A stretch of DNA of 64,000 nucleotides, from assembly GCA_008508345.1 (NCBI GenBank), contig QNGE01001011.1, positions 1 to 64,000 on the forward strand. Reading direction: 5' to 3'. The DNA comes from Paragonimus westermani (taxonomy: Eukaryota; Platyhelminthes; Trematoda; Plagiorchiida; Troglotrematidae). The position numbers and the translations under genes are program-made. How positions within the stretch are numbered: the stretch's first letter is position 1; every line of letters begins with the position of its first letter. Positions 1 to 11,707 of this stretch are shown here, piece by piece. The notes under the pieces are model-generated. The model saw only the letters and a list, made by a program, of their open reading frames with translations. It was not told the origin of the DNA and did no database searches.

Positions 1-1380
1 TGTTAACCACTGATGTATTGCTGTCTATGATGAGGATGATGAGCTGTTCTTGGAATTGACTGTTCCTTGGACTCGGTGTCGTTTCCTGACTTGTTACTCA
101 CTTATATACTCTCCGGTTGTTTGGAATGAAAAACCTCTTTGAGTTTTTGCCAATTTCATACTGATGACTCATTTCGACTGCTTGCATCCACGTTTACCAA
201 GTAGGTAGCCCATGATATTTGTCATTTACTTAGTAAATACGGTGAGACACACCCACCCATACTTTCGGTTACATAATGGAATGGTGCCCACTGACAGTTC
301 TGGGGAAAGTGGCTCATGTAGTGCTTGACAGTAGGTGACCTATAGAGAAAGTCTGACTGCAGCCATGCATTTTCACTTGTTCGTTGTGTACATACGCTTC
401 TGCATGTGTGTGTGTCACAACCACTTAACATAGACTTGGTGACCACTACTTCATGACCGAAGTTCACTGCGTGCAGGGACAGCCAATAGTCTATCATCAG
501 GCTACATTTATCGGTTCACTTCTTAAGTCCGTTGAGCTTGTACCATTTCGACGACTGTTTGAAGTACCTGATGGTTAGGTACGTGTTCGATGGATGTATT
601 TTCGGGTGTCACTTGGTGGGCCTCGGTCCATCTGCCGTTTTTTTCTTTGCGTCTATTTGGCGTTGCTTGTAGACCAGGCCTTAGTACGACACATGCTACA
701 CCCCAAAACACTGTTAGACACTGTTAGCATAAACTTGAACAGGCAATTTTCTGAAGTGTTTTCAGGTTGCATCATCATCGTCATCTACACGCCGAACAAA
801 TCAATTTTGCACGACAGATCTAAGCACTTACGGGTAGATAGCTAAAACTCAATGCCAACAATTCATTGCCATTTTCAAACTCATTTGACGTTCGAGATCA
901 AGCAAACAATTATTTGCATCACAAAAAAATATCACAAGCCGATCAAAGAAATCAAAAGAACTAGTAAAGTAATACTTTTCTCCTGGTATTCAATCGCAGC
1001 GATGTGTTCCGGCTTGAAACTCCAGTGTCGACCCAATGACTTCCAGTCTTCCGGCTTCAAATGCTTGTGTGCTATTTCGAACAGAAGAACCTTCATTTCT
1101 TCCACATGCGGCTGTTAAACACAGGAGGGAACGAAAGACCATTTTTATTGGCTAATGAAAGGCAAGTTCAAGAATCGGAAAAGGAAAATAGGCAACCCCT
1201 TAAAAAATGTCTAAGTTTGACAAAGCTATAGCCAGCTGTAATAGTACATATTCCTCTTTACTGATCCCTAATCCAGGTGTACCCAATGCAAAACTCTTTC
1301 GGAGAAACTGGCGCCTATAAACATTTTGAAAGTCGTGTCCAAATGACAACATATAAGGAGAATGTTTTATCATTTAACTT
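1..1380. other. Intergenic DNA, no gene recognised
   Basis: Short open frames exist on both strands but none has domain motifs or convincing exon signals. A Penelope-like element begins to be recognisable near the right edge. Its 5' part, upstream of the reverse transcriptase core, may extend leftward into this stretch, but I could not define it. Confidence 0.5.
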
Positions 1381-1404
1381 GACAATGTAGACTCAATCGA
1401 TTCA

Positions 1405-2040
1405 GTGGATATGGAGAACGACAACATGTTGTATTTGGATGTAACTTCTCTATTCACTAATGTTCCGTTGCAAGAAACTATTGACTATCTCCGTAACTAC
1501 ATCGAGAACAATCAAATTGTTGTCGGAATTACGGGTGAAAAATTGAAAGAACTACTATTTTTTTGCACATGTAACGTTCAATTTCAATTTAATGGAGAGT
1601 TATATAGGCAAAAGGATGGAGTAGCAATGGGTTCACCTCTAGGTCCACTGCTCGCAGATATATTTATGGCCAAACTGGAGACCACTAAACTCAACCACAT
1701 CGTAACTAAATGCAAACTTTACAAGCGCTATTTGGATGACATTTTTTGTCTTGTTCCAAACGGTGATGATCCCCAGTTCATACTAGATGAGTTCAACAGA
1801 GCACATCGGAATATAAAGTTCACCGCCGAGTTAGAACAGAATAACAAAATCTCATTCCTAGATGTTGCGTTGCCTCGTCGATCAGAGGGGACACTTCAAA
1901 GATCTATTCATAGGAAAAAGACATGGACGGGTCAATACACGCACTTTCACAGTTTTGTCCCGTTGAAGTACAAAAGAAATTTGGTACGCTGTCTGTTGAA
2001 CAGAGCGCAAAAGATCTGTACACTCTCCAGGAGGAGGTAA
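1405..2040 (+). pseudogene. Penelope-like element reverse transcriptase core (5'-truncated)
   Basis: This 211-codon frame is the catalytic core of a Penelope-like retroelement (PLE) reverse transcriptase, which copies the element's RNA into DNA. Visible motifs are LDVTSLFTNVPL at residues 11-22 (motif A, first catalytic Asp), GVAMGSPLGPLLADIF at 72-87 (motif B), YLDD at 109-112 (motif C, the catalytic Asp pair) and KISFLDV at 148-154. The catalytic residues are intact. The N-terminal part expected of a full PLE protein is missing, and the ATG used here is simply the first Met after an upstream stop, so it is not a real start. The frame ends at a stop about where homology jumps to another frame, so the copy is broken by a frameshift near 2015-2035. 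The domain assignment is confident. That this copy is dead is inferred from the frameshift and truncation. Confidence 0.9.
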
Positions 2041-2789
2041 GACATATTCGAGAAACTCTCACTAGAAATAGATACCCTGAGAGATTCATAGATAAAAATC
2101 TGCATTTCGGTACGAAGCTAGAAATCGTCCAGACAGCGCAGAAAAAGCCGGTTTTCATCTGTCTCTCATATAGAGGAGAAGTTAATAGTGAAATAATTAG
2201 CCACAGACTTTCAAACGCGGTCGAGATTGCCTACCCTGCAGCGAGACTTATCGTGTCGTTCGACACCTGCCCGGTACTGGTGCCACGCCTTAAGGATAGT
2301 TTGCCAAAGTTCTCTTCGTCTTTCTGTATCTACTCTCTCACCTGTTGTTGTCAAGCAGGTTACGTTGGGAGGACCACAAGGCGGCTATCGGAAAGGATTC
2401 GTGAACACCTACCGAAATGGCTTCGCAACGGTTCGCTAAAGCCCATTTCCAGTGCAATCGGCTCCCACCTAATCGACACTGGCCATCGAATAAATCCAGA
2501 TGAAGCATTCCGAATCATCTACAAGGTTCGTCAAGCCGGCTCCAGAACTGTCAGAATGCGATTGTTATCAACCGCTGAGGCTATTGCTATCAGACTGCAC
2601 AACCCCTGCCTGTGTGCCCAAAAACAATTCGTACAAACCCTCCACCTCCCCTGGCCAATCATTCCACATCCACTTGAAACTCGAACAAGCGTGAACCGCT
2701 TGACATTGATGAACGAATATCTCATGACAGGCTCGTATAACACCCGAACACATTCACCAACACCCCCACCCTCCCCCAGTAGACTGTGA
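2034..2789 (+). pseudogene. Penelope-like element C-terminal region with GIY-YIG endonuclease
   Basis: This is the second half of the same Penelope-like protein, in a frame shifted relative to the reverse transcriptase upstream. It is open from 1923, but family-like sequence begins near 2034 (EEVRHIRETL, then NRYPERFI). Numbering from the Met at 1923, a GIY-YIG endonuclease follows: paired cysteines and GYVGRTTRRLSERIREH at about residues 146-162, HLIDTGH at 182-188, and an AEAIAIRLHNP helix near 218-228 carrying the candidate catalytic Glu. In PLEs this domain nicks target DNA to prime reverse transcription. The frame then runs into a Pro-rich tail and a stop. Shorter remnants of the same domain recur at 10.4, 11.3, 17.0 and 58.0 kb. 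This is the most complete copy in the window but cannot make the full protein without a frame change. Confidence 0.9.
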
Positions 2790-5158
2790 TCTGTACCATT
2801 TCTCTAATCTTAATGTTCCTGTTTAACTCGTCATAATTTCATATATAACCCGCACGTATTCCCATGTAATTGTAAAAGCCCGATGAGAATTACCGAAAAC
2901 AGCTGTTTGCAAGATTGACTTCTTATGAATTCTACGGGAATCTGGAAAAGAATGATTACGTCCTCAGTGCACTACAGACTAACTAGTTTTCTGAATAGTG
3001 CACAGAGAACAAGAAATTCATGGGATGCGTTAATTCCGTAAACACATTCAAGTCGAAAACGTGCAACACGAAATTCTGTCGAAGAATGGTTAGCTAAAAC
3101 CAAATGATTATTTACCAGTGGTTCCCTAAATCTACGATCATTCTGGCTGGGGAAACCAGAACAAGCAACATGGAACTGTTCAGTTCTTTTCAGCACATAA
3201 CGGCGGCTTGTGGTCAGCGCCAATGAATTCGGCCAGTTTCCCTTGTTTGCAGGTTGTGATCACAGAGCAACAAAGCAAATTCAGCTATGTTCGGTCTTAG
3301 CCGCACGTCTAACGATCGATCAGTTATAAGTTATACCTCAGTAGTCATAAAAGTAACTGAGACGATGGTGCTTATCAAGATGGAATCGCACATCATTTCT
3401 AACCACAAGAAGGTGGTTTGTTGGATGAATTTTTCCCTCAACTCTTGTAGCCATTTCTGCCCTATTCCTTCTTCCTGGTGCCAAAAACAAGGACGCTTAA
3501 TTGTATTCCGAGAAGCCATTCATTTATTCAGTAAGCCAGATGGGTACTGCCTAGTATCGCAGATTGCAACGTCAACCCTACACACCTTTCGTGACTCCAC
3601 GAATACTTTGCGATCAAACGTTAATACCGAGCACCAGTGACGTCGTGAAAAGTGTTATTGCGTTGTTCAGAAAACACGCCGTGGCAAAATATTTAGTCTG
3701 TCTTCTATAGAAGGCGTTTAACAGTGACAATCAGACTGTAACGTAATAATTACCCCATGCGATACTCCTGACTGGCTATCTTCTCAGATAGTGTTTCTAG
3801 GTCTAGTGGTCTTCAGAATGCATCGTTTCTACTGTCTAATGGCCGCCGATCACCGGCAGTCATTGGTAGCTTTTGCGTGTATCAAATTAAGCATAATTCC
3901 CTAGTTATCATTAGGTATCAAGTTCAGCTAACCTACTCACTTCGAATTCCAAATTATTTAAGAGTCAATTCTGTTCGCTGATCACAGTTGAATAAGTGAT
4001 ATTTCATGTAAAGCATTTGAAACTGCTGCTAAATCTTCGGAAGTTGTGGCTAGACAGTTCGTGTTCACTTACCCTCAACATTAGGTCTTCCGTTAAAAAA
4101 GAACTAACCATTTTATCAAGATCAATGGCCTTTTACTGTTCAAGCGAGCACATTTCATCAAACCATACCATACCAAGTTATAAATTCATACAAGTTGCAT
4201 ATCACTCACAACTGATCTAGGCTGTCGCACTATTGTAGACTTCCTTGATAACCTCACAAACGTAGTTCTCCCGGACTATTTAAATTCCATCCAGTTGAAT
4301 TTAGATGTCTCGCCGGACACTAATTTCATCCAACAGACGTTTCTTCAACTTGCCTTGACAGAGTAAATCAGCGTAGAAAGCGTCAGTCAGCCCGTATCTT
4401 GCTCGCCTTTTCGCACGGCAACACAATGAGGCGCTCATTCCTTTTTAGTAAAATGTTAGTTTCGTAGCAACACGGTTCAGGACTAAGAGTAACTTAGGTG
4501 TTATGACATGAACGCCTACTGTAGCCTTCTCATTCAGATTCACTTCTTGGCTGGCCCCTTTGAAAAGGAAGCAGTGGACCTAAATTTTGCTTTAGTTAGA
4601 GCTTGTTGGTAGTACATATCCACTACGACAAACGTGTGGCAACCGGTATGGCAACTCTAAATTTCCTGTCTGTTTTGAACTGAACTGACAACATTTGATC
4701 CACTGATTGCATTGCATATCGCGACAAGCTCAACTACTGTACAGGTGACTGTATTGATACACTTCGTTTTTTGTAAGCAACCCGAGTTACTCTGGTCCGC
4801 ATACACTACCCACGTGACAATATCGTAACTTGTTTATCTACGATCAACAGTTCAGGAATTTAGATGTTCGACCAATGAAAACCGTCCTATATACTCATGA
4901 ATGTAGCTGGATAAGATTTGGTGTTTAGGTTGACCTGACAAAAGCAACATATTCATTGCGATCTAAACAGATTTGGGCAGAGAGTATTGACAAACTTATC
5001 TTCAACTGGAGAAAGAGGATTTTGACGCCAATGGAGTAACCTGGCAACCTCAAGATCGAAAAAATTGTTTGACCGCACCCAGCGCAGATTTCATTATGGT
5101 GGTGACGATCGATTGTGTGGTAGCGCGGAAGCAGCCTTCGAAGTATAACACATTACAG
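2790..5158. other. Intergenic DNA, 3' flank of PLE
   Basis: No gene is recognised. The first hundred or so bases are probably the untranslated 3' end of the Penelope-like copy. The rest has only short, feature-poor open frames on both strands. Confidence 0.5.
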
Positions 5159-5276
5159 ACGGGCTCTAATAAGAGCTAATCTGGAGTTTAGTGATTCTTT
5201 TCGAAAAAGGCTGGCCGGAAAGTCCATCTAAATGCGCAGGTTGCGGTCAAATGTGAGTGGTTTTCACCTTGAAACT
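5159..5276 (+). repeat. SINE body fragment (same family as 50.7 kb)
   Basis: The segment from GACGGGCTCTAATAAGAGC through a TCTTTTCGAAAAAGGCTG block to CAAATGTGAGTGG and CTTGAAA follows, in order, the body of the SINE at 50.82-50.95 kb. The tRNA-derived head expected just upstream (5095-5158) is too decayed to recognise. Differences from the 50.7 kb copy are scattered, which suggests an older insertion. Confidence 0.75.
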
Positions 5277-7765
5277 AGAAATGCAAATGTTGGGCTCCCC
5301 AAAAATCCCGCTGTTCTGCCAAAAACCGTAACGTTTTATTTCAACTTTATCCCTTGATCCAACGGAGTTATTTCCCCTAAGAATGATCAACATGAAATCA
5401 GCCTGTTTTTCATATTATCACCCGATCGATGAACAAGGTAACTTTTTATAACGAATCACGCATTCGGCACTTCGAACTGATTACTTTCTGTAACTCCGGT
5501 TGAACTTAGTTGGTTGTCTCTTACCTCCAGATCTCCAGCTTGTAGTTACCCACTATTTCGAGCAGCAATGGGAAATACCAGCAAACTTTGGAATACATAT
5601 CGGTAGCAAAGTAAGCTGAATCGTTTGTAAGACCAGAACCCTCCATTCGCTTCTAACCCAAGCCCTTTTTTAACGTGGAGTGTTCCGATAAATGATCGGG
5701 CTATGTGTCACTGACGTATACGGTTGTAGATTGGATTGTGTTTATTGCTGTAATGTATTCTTGGCCCCACTATTCTTGCCTCCATGGAACTGCTAGTTTT
5801 CTCAGTCCATCGGCTTATGTGCACAAAAATATGTCTAGTAGAAAATTGGGCTCTTGTCACTGCCTGGAAGGATTCAGCAACGTTCAAAACATTCTACGCC
5901 CACCTGACTTCATCAACCTCAACGTTTTTGGGTGGATAAATTCAATAATAGACCGGTTATTCTGTTTACGGCTTTGTACAGCAGCACGTAGTCCACCAAT
6001 CAAATTGTTTTCGCAATTATTTCTGGAATTGTCACTTGTCGCTCTAACGTTTCTTAGTCTGTTTAGGTCTCTCAAAACTGTTTCTGCTTCTTCATATTAC
6101 ACAAACTGAACAACGTGCTGATGACCTCCTTTATCTGTGCACAAAGATTGTACCGACTTATTCATTGCTAAGTTCCGTATCCTTCCATCCAATTAGGTTA
6201 CTGTGTTCCCTTTCTTTCCTTTCATCTCCATCGTTCTGTTTAGTGAACTTCATCTGCCGCAATGCTTTGGGAGCTATGGCGCATGTGGTTTGATCCTGTC
6301 TATGGCTCTGCTACGCACATTGTGTAACACTTGGCTTTGGACACCCAAATGGTCACTGGACCAAAAAGGACACTAACCTTGTGTCGGTGAATGAGAATTC
6401 TTTTGGCATACAAATTTCAAAGTGTAACCAGCGGTTAAGGCGAGAGAGCTTGACCTAATCTGAATAGGCAACAGTTGCATTCTGGTGGTCAGGGATAATA
6501 TTTTTTATACTAACACTATACAATCCAAGGCAGAGAATCAAAATATTCTGTCAAACGATGACAAACAGTCGACTTCATGTGTTCCCAGTCGGGTAGCGCA
6601 AGGACGTTGACAGAAAATGTAAGAGAGTTATCGGTTATGAACTATAAAACCAGCCGATCGAAAGCGAATGTAATAATTTTTAGGAAATCTTAACAGGATT
6701 CATGACTGTGCGCTAGCAAACTGTTCACACAAGAAGTACCGAGTCAAGCAAACTGCCGGACAACCACTTTGCCACACCGGCTCGAACGTTACAGATGAGA
6801 CCAGGTGTGCCTATGTGGGCACCAGGAATGTGGTCTATGGCTGACGCGAGTGGATATGTTTTTTGACACAGATTATATGATCTCCAGCTGGACATGCTTA
6901 GTACTAGGCGGAGCCCATATGTTCAAAGATGCGAGCCGTCTGTCTGCCTTGAAACTCCCGTTTCAGTCTATATTAAATGGTGTCTGAAGTGGGTGGTGAC
7001 ATCTTCACTCCGTTCGTTGATTATCAACAGAACACTTTCCTTCTCCACTTTCTCCCTATAGTGCAGTTCTACCAGCTTCGACACCCACAGTTTGATTTTG
7101 ATTGTTCTACTGTCAATCATGTGCTAGCCATTTTGTAGACTTCCAAGTTCTCATTACTCATCCACTGGGCGTGTCTTTCTCAACCTGGAAGGAACACTAC
7201 GTTGGATACTTTTTCCAAATCTCACCATTTCCCACGAACAATCTCATCAATCTTCTGAGTCTTAGTGTTCTCCACTTCTTTTTACCATTCATGCAACCAC
7301 ATGCCAAACTGTTTGTGATTTTCAGAGTTTTCGATTATTGTATCTGCGTTCATGAGATAAAGTTACGTCCAATTTAAAGTCAACCGGACAATCCCTCATG
7401 TATGGTTATATGAATTAACGAAATGTTCCTCCGAAAAGACAAGCAACAGTGGGCTCTCATCTAGGTACGTAAGTGTCTATGTACCGTCTTTTGGTGCACA
7501 AGTCGTCGTGATAACGATTCTTATCGGTGTCTCCCTTGAACGTCAATGAACTTTCTGAAACCCCACATTTAAATATTCACATTATGCGTATGCCTAAAAA
7601 CAGTTGCTGGACAACTAGTCCACACCTGAGAACATTTGATTAAATAAGCAGGCTTATACTGCCACCAGTTCCTGGCTACACGAATGAACTAACGCTCACT
7701 AATGACTTAGCTACTTATAAAATTAAACAGGTTAGTAGCTCTTAGCTTATACAGCGCCGCAGTTG

Positions 7766-7797
7766 AGAATGTGGTTTCCATTAGTGAACCACATTCT
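7766..7797. repeat. Perfect 11-bp inverted repeat (hairpin)
   Basis: AGAATGTGGTT (7766-7776) is followed after 10 bases by its exact reverse complement AACCACATTCT (7787-7797). It could form a stem-loop in either strand's transcript or be a remnant of a small transposon end. No function can be assigned. Confidence 0.6.
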
Positions 7798-7830
7798 TCC
7801 TCTTTCCCTGTAATATTAACGATAAGAAGG

Positions 7831-7934
7831 CTGAACTGTAACCCTCACGGAAACCGTTGTCTACAACGGAAAACCCTGGACTGTGTGATTGATGACTGCC
7901 GAATCCTACAGAAATTTCCAAACGGAACTCTCAG
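7831..7934 (+). CDS. Possible unassigned plus-strand exon
   Basis: An open stretch runs from a pyrimidine-rich tract and an AG acceptor near 7830 to CTCAG|GTATGT, a good donor at 7934/7935. In the only long open frame it reads as a plausible, Cys- and basic-rich peptide ending FPNGTLR. No family is recognised and no neighbouring plus-strand exon was found, so chance is a real alternative. Confidence 0.2.
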
Positions 7935-8459
7935 GTATGTCTTCCGAAAGGATTCGACGGAGGCTTGAAGTACATTTTAAAACACTGATGGCATTTGTTT
8001 GTAGAATTCACAATTCCCGTAACTAACACTGAATGTATACAGCAAATAATACCCACTTATTGGGTGGTTATATGGTACCTTTTAAAAAATGTTAAAAACC
8101 GAATATTCTACCCAAGCATTAGGAGTGTAATACGGCCCTGTTAATTTTGAGAGTTTAGCCTTGTCTGCTATAAGCGTGTGGAAAAATTTCGTTCTCTAAC
8201 TTGACCAGAATCCGAAATTTGCATAGTTCATCAGATATTCCAGAGGAACTGAATTAATTGACTGGGATATTAACAGTCACATAAAATCCGAGTATCTTAT
8301 GAACATTGGAGAAGCTGAATACACAATGGGCAATTTATTCCCAGAAGTTCCAGCTGACAGGAGGCTGGACGTACACTATCAAATACTCTCATAATTGCTG
8401 TTTCGTCTACCCAGTAAATGGGAGAATCACTAATAAACAGGGCGTTGTAATCAACTCAC

Positions 8460-9287
8460 TTGGTTGAACGTCACCAGCCGGTACTCATCTTGCACTTCTG
8501 ACATATACTGCGGTCGCCGTTGTCCATCAGCCGTTCGTCTCGTCCCAGAGTTCGGTTCCCCTACACTAACAACAATCTCCCCATTGGACAGGCGACGTTC
8601 TTGCAAGACACTATATTGCGGGTTGGCAGCGTTTTCACTCATAGTTGTGAGCGTCCGCTCGTCTGCATTCTGTCCAAATAAAGTGGGACGTTGTTGCATG
8701 TTCTCTCGAGTGGCATAATCCGAGGTAGATTGCCGCAAGCCTGTGGGGTTGGTCCTCTGTCTACGCTCATCTGCCTGCCAAACACGGCTGGCTTCAAAAC
8801 CCAGTGATAACTCATCACTATAGGTGCGCGAGTTACTTGGAGAGTACGTGGGTTCAGTCTGTACCGGCAGCACAGGTTGAGGAAACATTTCGTATGGGTC
8901 AATAAAACTGCCCGCATAAGGATCCGAAAACATTGATGCCTCATCAGTGTCCATCGCGATCCCTGGTGGGCCTACTCGACCCGGTATGGGTGTTTGCTCC
9001 TTTGCCGTGCTAGGAGTCTCCGTCGGCGTTCGGGGGTCGTACTGGGAGTTAGAAAATCGTAAAGAACTATTATTGCTTTGTTGCCGTCGGTTTTCATATG
9101 CACCGGGTAAATTGGCACTGCCAATCCAGTCACTGCTATGGTACACGGAGCCACCCAGTCGATCGTATTGAGCAAGTGGTGAATATCGGCCAACATTCTG
9201 CTGACTACCTGAAGCCATTGGAGTTCCTGAGATAGTGGGTCGTTCCTGAAGACGAAGTACGCTCTGACGAGCAGCTTCTGCTACCGC
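8460..9287 (-). CDS. ANKDD1: Large C-terminal exon, disordered Ser/Gln/Arg/Pro-rich tail
   Basis: An 828-bp exon (276 codons, phase 0 both ends) lies between a strong acceptor (CTTCTTTTGCAG) and a donor CAA|GTGAGT at 8460/8459. It opens with a short helical stretch, AVAEAARQSVLRLQERP, then turns into a long, probably unstructured chain rich in Ser, Gln, Asn, Arg, Pro and Tyr, with repeated acidic-Pro-Tyr patches near its middle (FSDPYAGSFIDPYEMFPQP). No known domain is seen. If the donor is ignored the frame stops just two codons later, so the exon could also be terminal. Its place in the ankyrin gene is inferred from strand, phase and position. The first 17 residues could correspond to the end of a death domain, but it might instead belong to a separate neighbouring gene. 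That it is coding is well supported by its length and composition. Confidence 0.7.
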
Positions 9288-10027
9288 CTGCAAAAGAAGT
9301 GAAATTGAATACAGTGATTGCAGTTGGTTCAAAACCTCGGAAATGGGTTAACATAACATCCTTATCTAAAGTGAACCGTGCTTTAAATGCATCTAGGTCT
9401 CATCTATGTGAAGCATTGTTTTGCGATACTCCTTTTTGTCAGAATTCGTCAGATCACACCTCTTATTCTAACGAGTTTTTGAACCTAGTATCCAACACCG
9501 TCCTAGTGATGCCCTGCTCAGGCTGATACTTCGACTGGGTGACAATCTTGTCAAGTTACTTTGTGTACTGTTCATCAGCATACTCTCCTATGGTCAACCA
9601 ACATTGACATTTGATACACATTTATTACACTTGATCTTAACGAGCCACTATTATCACTGGTCGTGTTGTTAGCTGCATTGTCTGAACAGATGTCATTCAA
9701 TATACAAATTCTCAAGAAAACTTCAATGTATTCCACTCGTTTGAGTTCCCGCCCTCACACGATCAACGTAATGTGTAAACCAATCTAAACTAACTAACCA
9801 TCGTGCGGATCATCTCAATAGCATGAAAGGGCCGTTTTCCGAGTACCGTTTATTGTTTCAACATCCAGAGTTGTTGAGAGTTGAAACGTAGCATTTAGTG
9901 TTTCCTAACTCCACATGCGATTCAACTTTATTCGTATGGACGACTGTCATAATTGGATGCGAACAATTCTTTCGATTGTTTAGTTCGTTCAAAAACGTCC
10001 ACTGAAATCATGAGAACAACAACGTAG
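9288..10027. other. Intronic DNA, no feature recognised
   Basis: This is part of the 5.6-kb stretch between the last ankyrin exon and the tail exon. I searched it by eye on the minus strand for the missing death domain and found nothing convincing. Confidence 0.5.
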
Positions 10028-10592
10028 TGAACAAGACTTGCTTTCTGTGTTCAATCATCAGGCTAAGTACAACAAAATACTCAAGAAAACAGTAACGAAG
10101 GTGAGTTAGAAAATTGGTAGATAGAACCTGCGGACTACACGTTTGCAGTCATTATTTCAAAGTGTCAGCTCGTCTGGTTGTTGACCACGGGAGGTTGCAT
10201 GTTCGCACGAACTCCTTCGAAGCACACGGGCCAGTGTTGCGCAATCGGATGGTACGGGCTTGGGCAATGTTCAGAGTTCGGAATCTCACCGTTTTTGGTC
10301 GATTTGTTAGCACTCAGTAGACAATCTGAAGGGCATCTTTCCGAATGACAGAATGGTTCGAATTGGTCAGGTGGGCAAGAACGGTGCTTGAAAACGTTCG
10401 TGCCAAACCATTGTTCACCCATGTGGGATGATGTTCATGTATTCTATCAGATACTGGCTTTGTTTTACGTTCAATGTATTGCGCTCGACACGAGTAAACA
10501 AACCGGCGCACATAACAGCTGATTATAGAACATGAAACCCTAACGTTGAGTTGTGGGATGATAGTTATGGTTGATTGTAAACTGACCAACAT
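10028..10592 (-). mobile_element. PLE 3' remnant (GIY-YIG end), left arm of inverted pair
   Basis: Read on the minus strand, this encodes a decayed Penelope GIY-YIG tail: RRFVYSCRAQYIERKTKP, then DRIHEHHPTWVNNGLAR, then VLAHLTNSNHSVIRKDALQIVY, a stop, and a second open piece ending in the expected IRLRNTGPCASKEFV. It corresponds to residues about 138-240 of the 2-kb copy. A 3' untranslated tail follows down to about 10028. From 10028 to 10424 it is almost identical, in inverse orientation, to 11307-11707. It sits inside an intron of the ankyrin gene and has in-frame stops, so it is a dead fragment. Confidence 0.85.
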
Positions 10593-11306
10593 TTGGGCTT
10601 CAAGCTAGGTCGTTTCTACTAACATTCTGAGCATTTTTGTGCTAACTTCGGCCGTTGGGTATCGTTTCAAGGTGAGACTAATAAGTGCAAATTTATTATT
10701 TACAAAAAGCGAATTGGAATTTTAACTCTACCGTCTGTATTATTTCCCGGATAGTACGTATTGTGGAGTTATTCCATGTCAACACATGTAGGAAGTCCAG
10801 TTCGGCTTGCAATGTGTCAGGGATTCAGATCTTTAATGTCCTACTTGCCAGAGATTACATGGAGATCCGATTTTGCTTGATCGCAGGGAACTGCAAAACT
10901 GAATGTACTGACAACTTTAAGTTCGTTTGTGGGATTGAACCAGCTTCTGTCTTTAATATACCAGCATCCAAAAAATTTACTTGACCGTTGTTTATCTGAC
11001 TGCTTGGTGAATTTCATGCTCTTTTAGGCTGTCAGCAAACGCTACAATTCCGTTCGTATCAGAATCCTAATTGACGACGCAAAAATATAATCAGTGTAGC
11101 GTTTATAAGGTGAAAACTGCTAACTGACTACCTCCAATTGGTTAATGTCTAGTTTGCACATGAAAACATGAACTAGTAGGGTACCCAGATGCGTACCCAT
11201 TGTCACTCCAAACCTCGGCCAGTAAACTACACCGTAATGCACCATATATCATCAGACGTCGTACATTCGTCGTGTATTGGTCGTGCTACAAGCGTACATG
11301 AACGTC
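10425..11306. other. Spacer between the inverted PLE arms
   Basis: The outer parts (10425-10592 and about 11250-11306) are diverged continuations of the two PLE remnants. The centre includes a 99-codon plus-strand frame (10685-10984) with no recognised motif, which may simply be older element sequence. Confidence 0.5.
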
Positions 11307-11707
11307 ACCCTACATGGGTGAACAGTGGTTTGGCACGAACGTTTTCAAGCACCGTTCTTGCCCACCTGACCAATTCGAACCATTCTGTCATTCGGAAAGA
11401 TGCCCTTCAGATTGTCTACTGAGTGCTAACAAATCGACCAAAAACGGTGAGATTCCGAACTCTGAACATTGCCCAAGCCCGTACCATCCGATTGCGCAAC
11501 ACTGGCCCGTGTGCTTCGAAGGAGTTCGTGCGAACATGCAACCTCCCGTGGTCAACAACCAGACGAGCTGACACTTTGAAATAATGACTGCAAACGTGTA
11601 GTCCGCAGGTTCTATCTACCAATTTTCTAACTCACCTTCGTTACTGTTTTCTTGAGTATTTTGTTGTACTTAGCCTGATGATTGAACACAGAAAGCAAGT
11701 CTTGTTC
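11250..11707 (+). mobile_element. PLE 3' remnant (GIY-YIG end), right arm of inverted pair
   Basis: The plus strand reads YIG-type remnants (SCIGRATS), then HERHPTWVNSGLAR and VLAHLTNSNHSVIRKDALQIVY, a stop, and the downstream tail, matching the copy at 10.0-10.6 kb. The 85-codon frame at 11314-11571 is identical in protein to the minus frame at 10165-10422. At DNA level I see one synonymous change near 11330. It ends with the shared element-end block at about 11660-11707. Its head points toward the other copy's head, giving a head-to-head arrangement. Confidence 0.85.
11660..11707 (+). repeat. Conserved PLE terminal block with hairpin
   Basis: The block TTGTTGTACTTAGCCTGATG, followed by a TGAACA...TGTTCA stem with a 14-base loop (11682-11707), recurs at 10028-10075 (inverted). 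It also recurs with changes at 58.28-58.33 kb and at 57.83-57.88 kb (inverted). It marks the shared 3' boundary of this PLE family in the window. Confidence 0.6.

Larger units (their letters stand above)
5277..8459. other. Region beyond the last recognised ANKDD1-type exon
   Basis: Further 3' exons of the minus-strand ankyrin gene could lie here, because its exon at 8460-9287 ends at a good splice donor, but I could not identify any. A 134-codon plus-strand frame at 5705-6109 is hydrophobic in places and unrecognised. A possible plus-strand exon (about 7831-7934) and an 11-bp hairpin (7766-7797) are described separately. Confidence 0.4.

Noticed and set aside
5705..6109. 134-codon plus-strand open frame as a membrane protein gene
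   Set aside because: It is hydrophobic in parts but has no convincing transmembrane pattern, no homologue I recognise and no splice or promoter context.
8639..9196. Alternative frames on both strands inside the large tail exon
   Set aside because: They are shadows of the 276-codon exon, which alone has matching acceptor, donor and phase.
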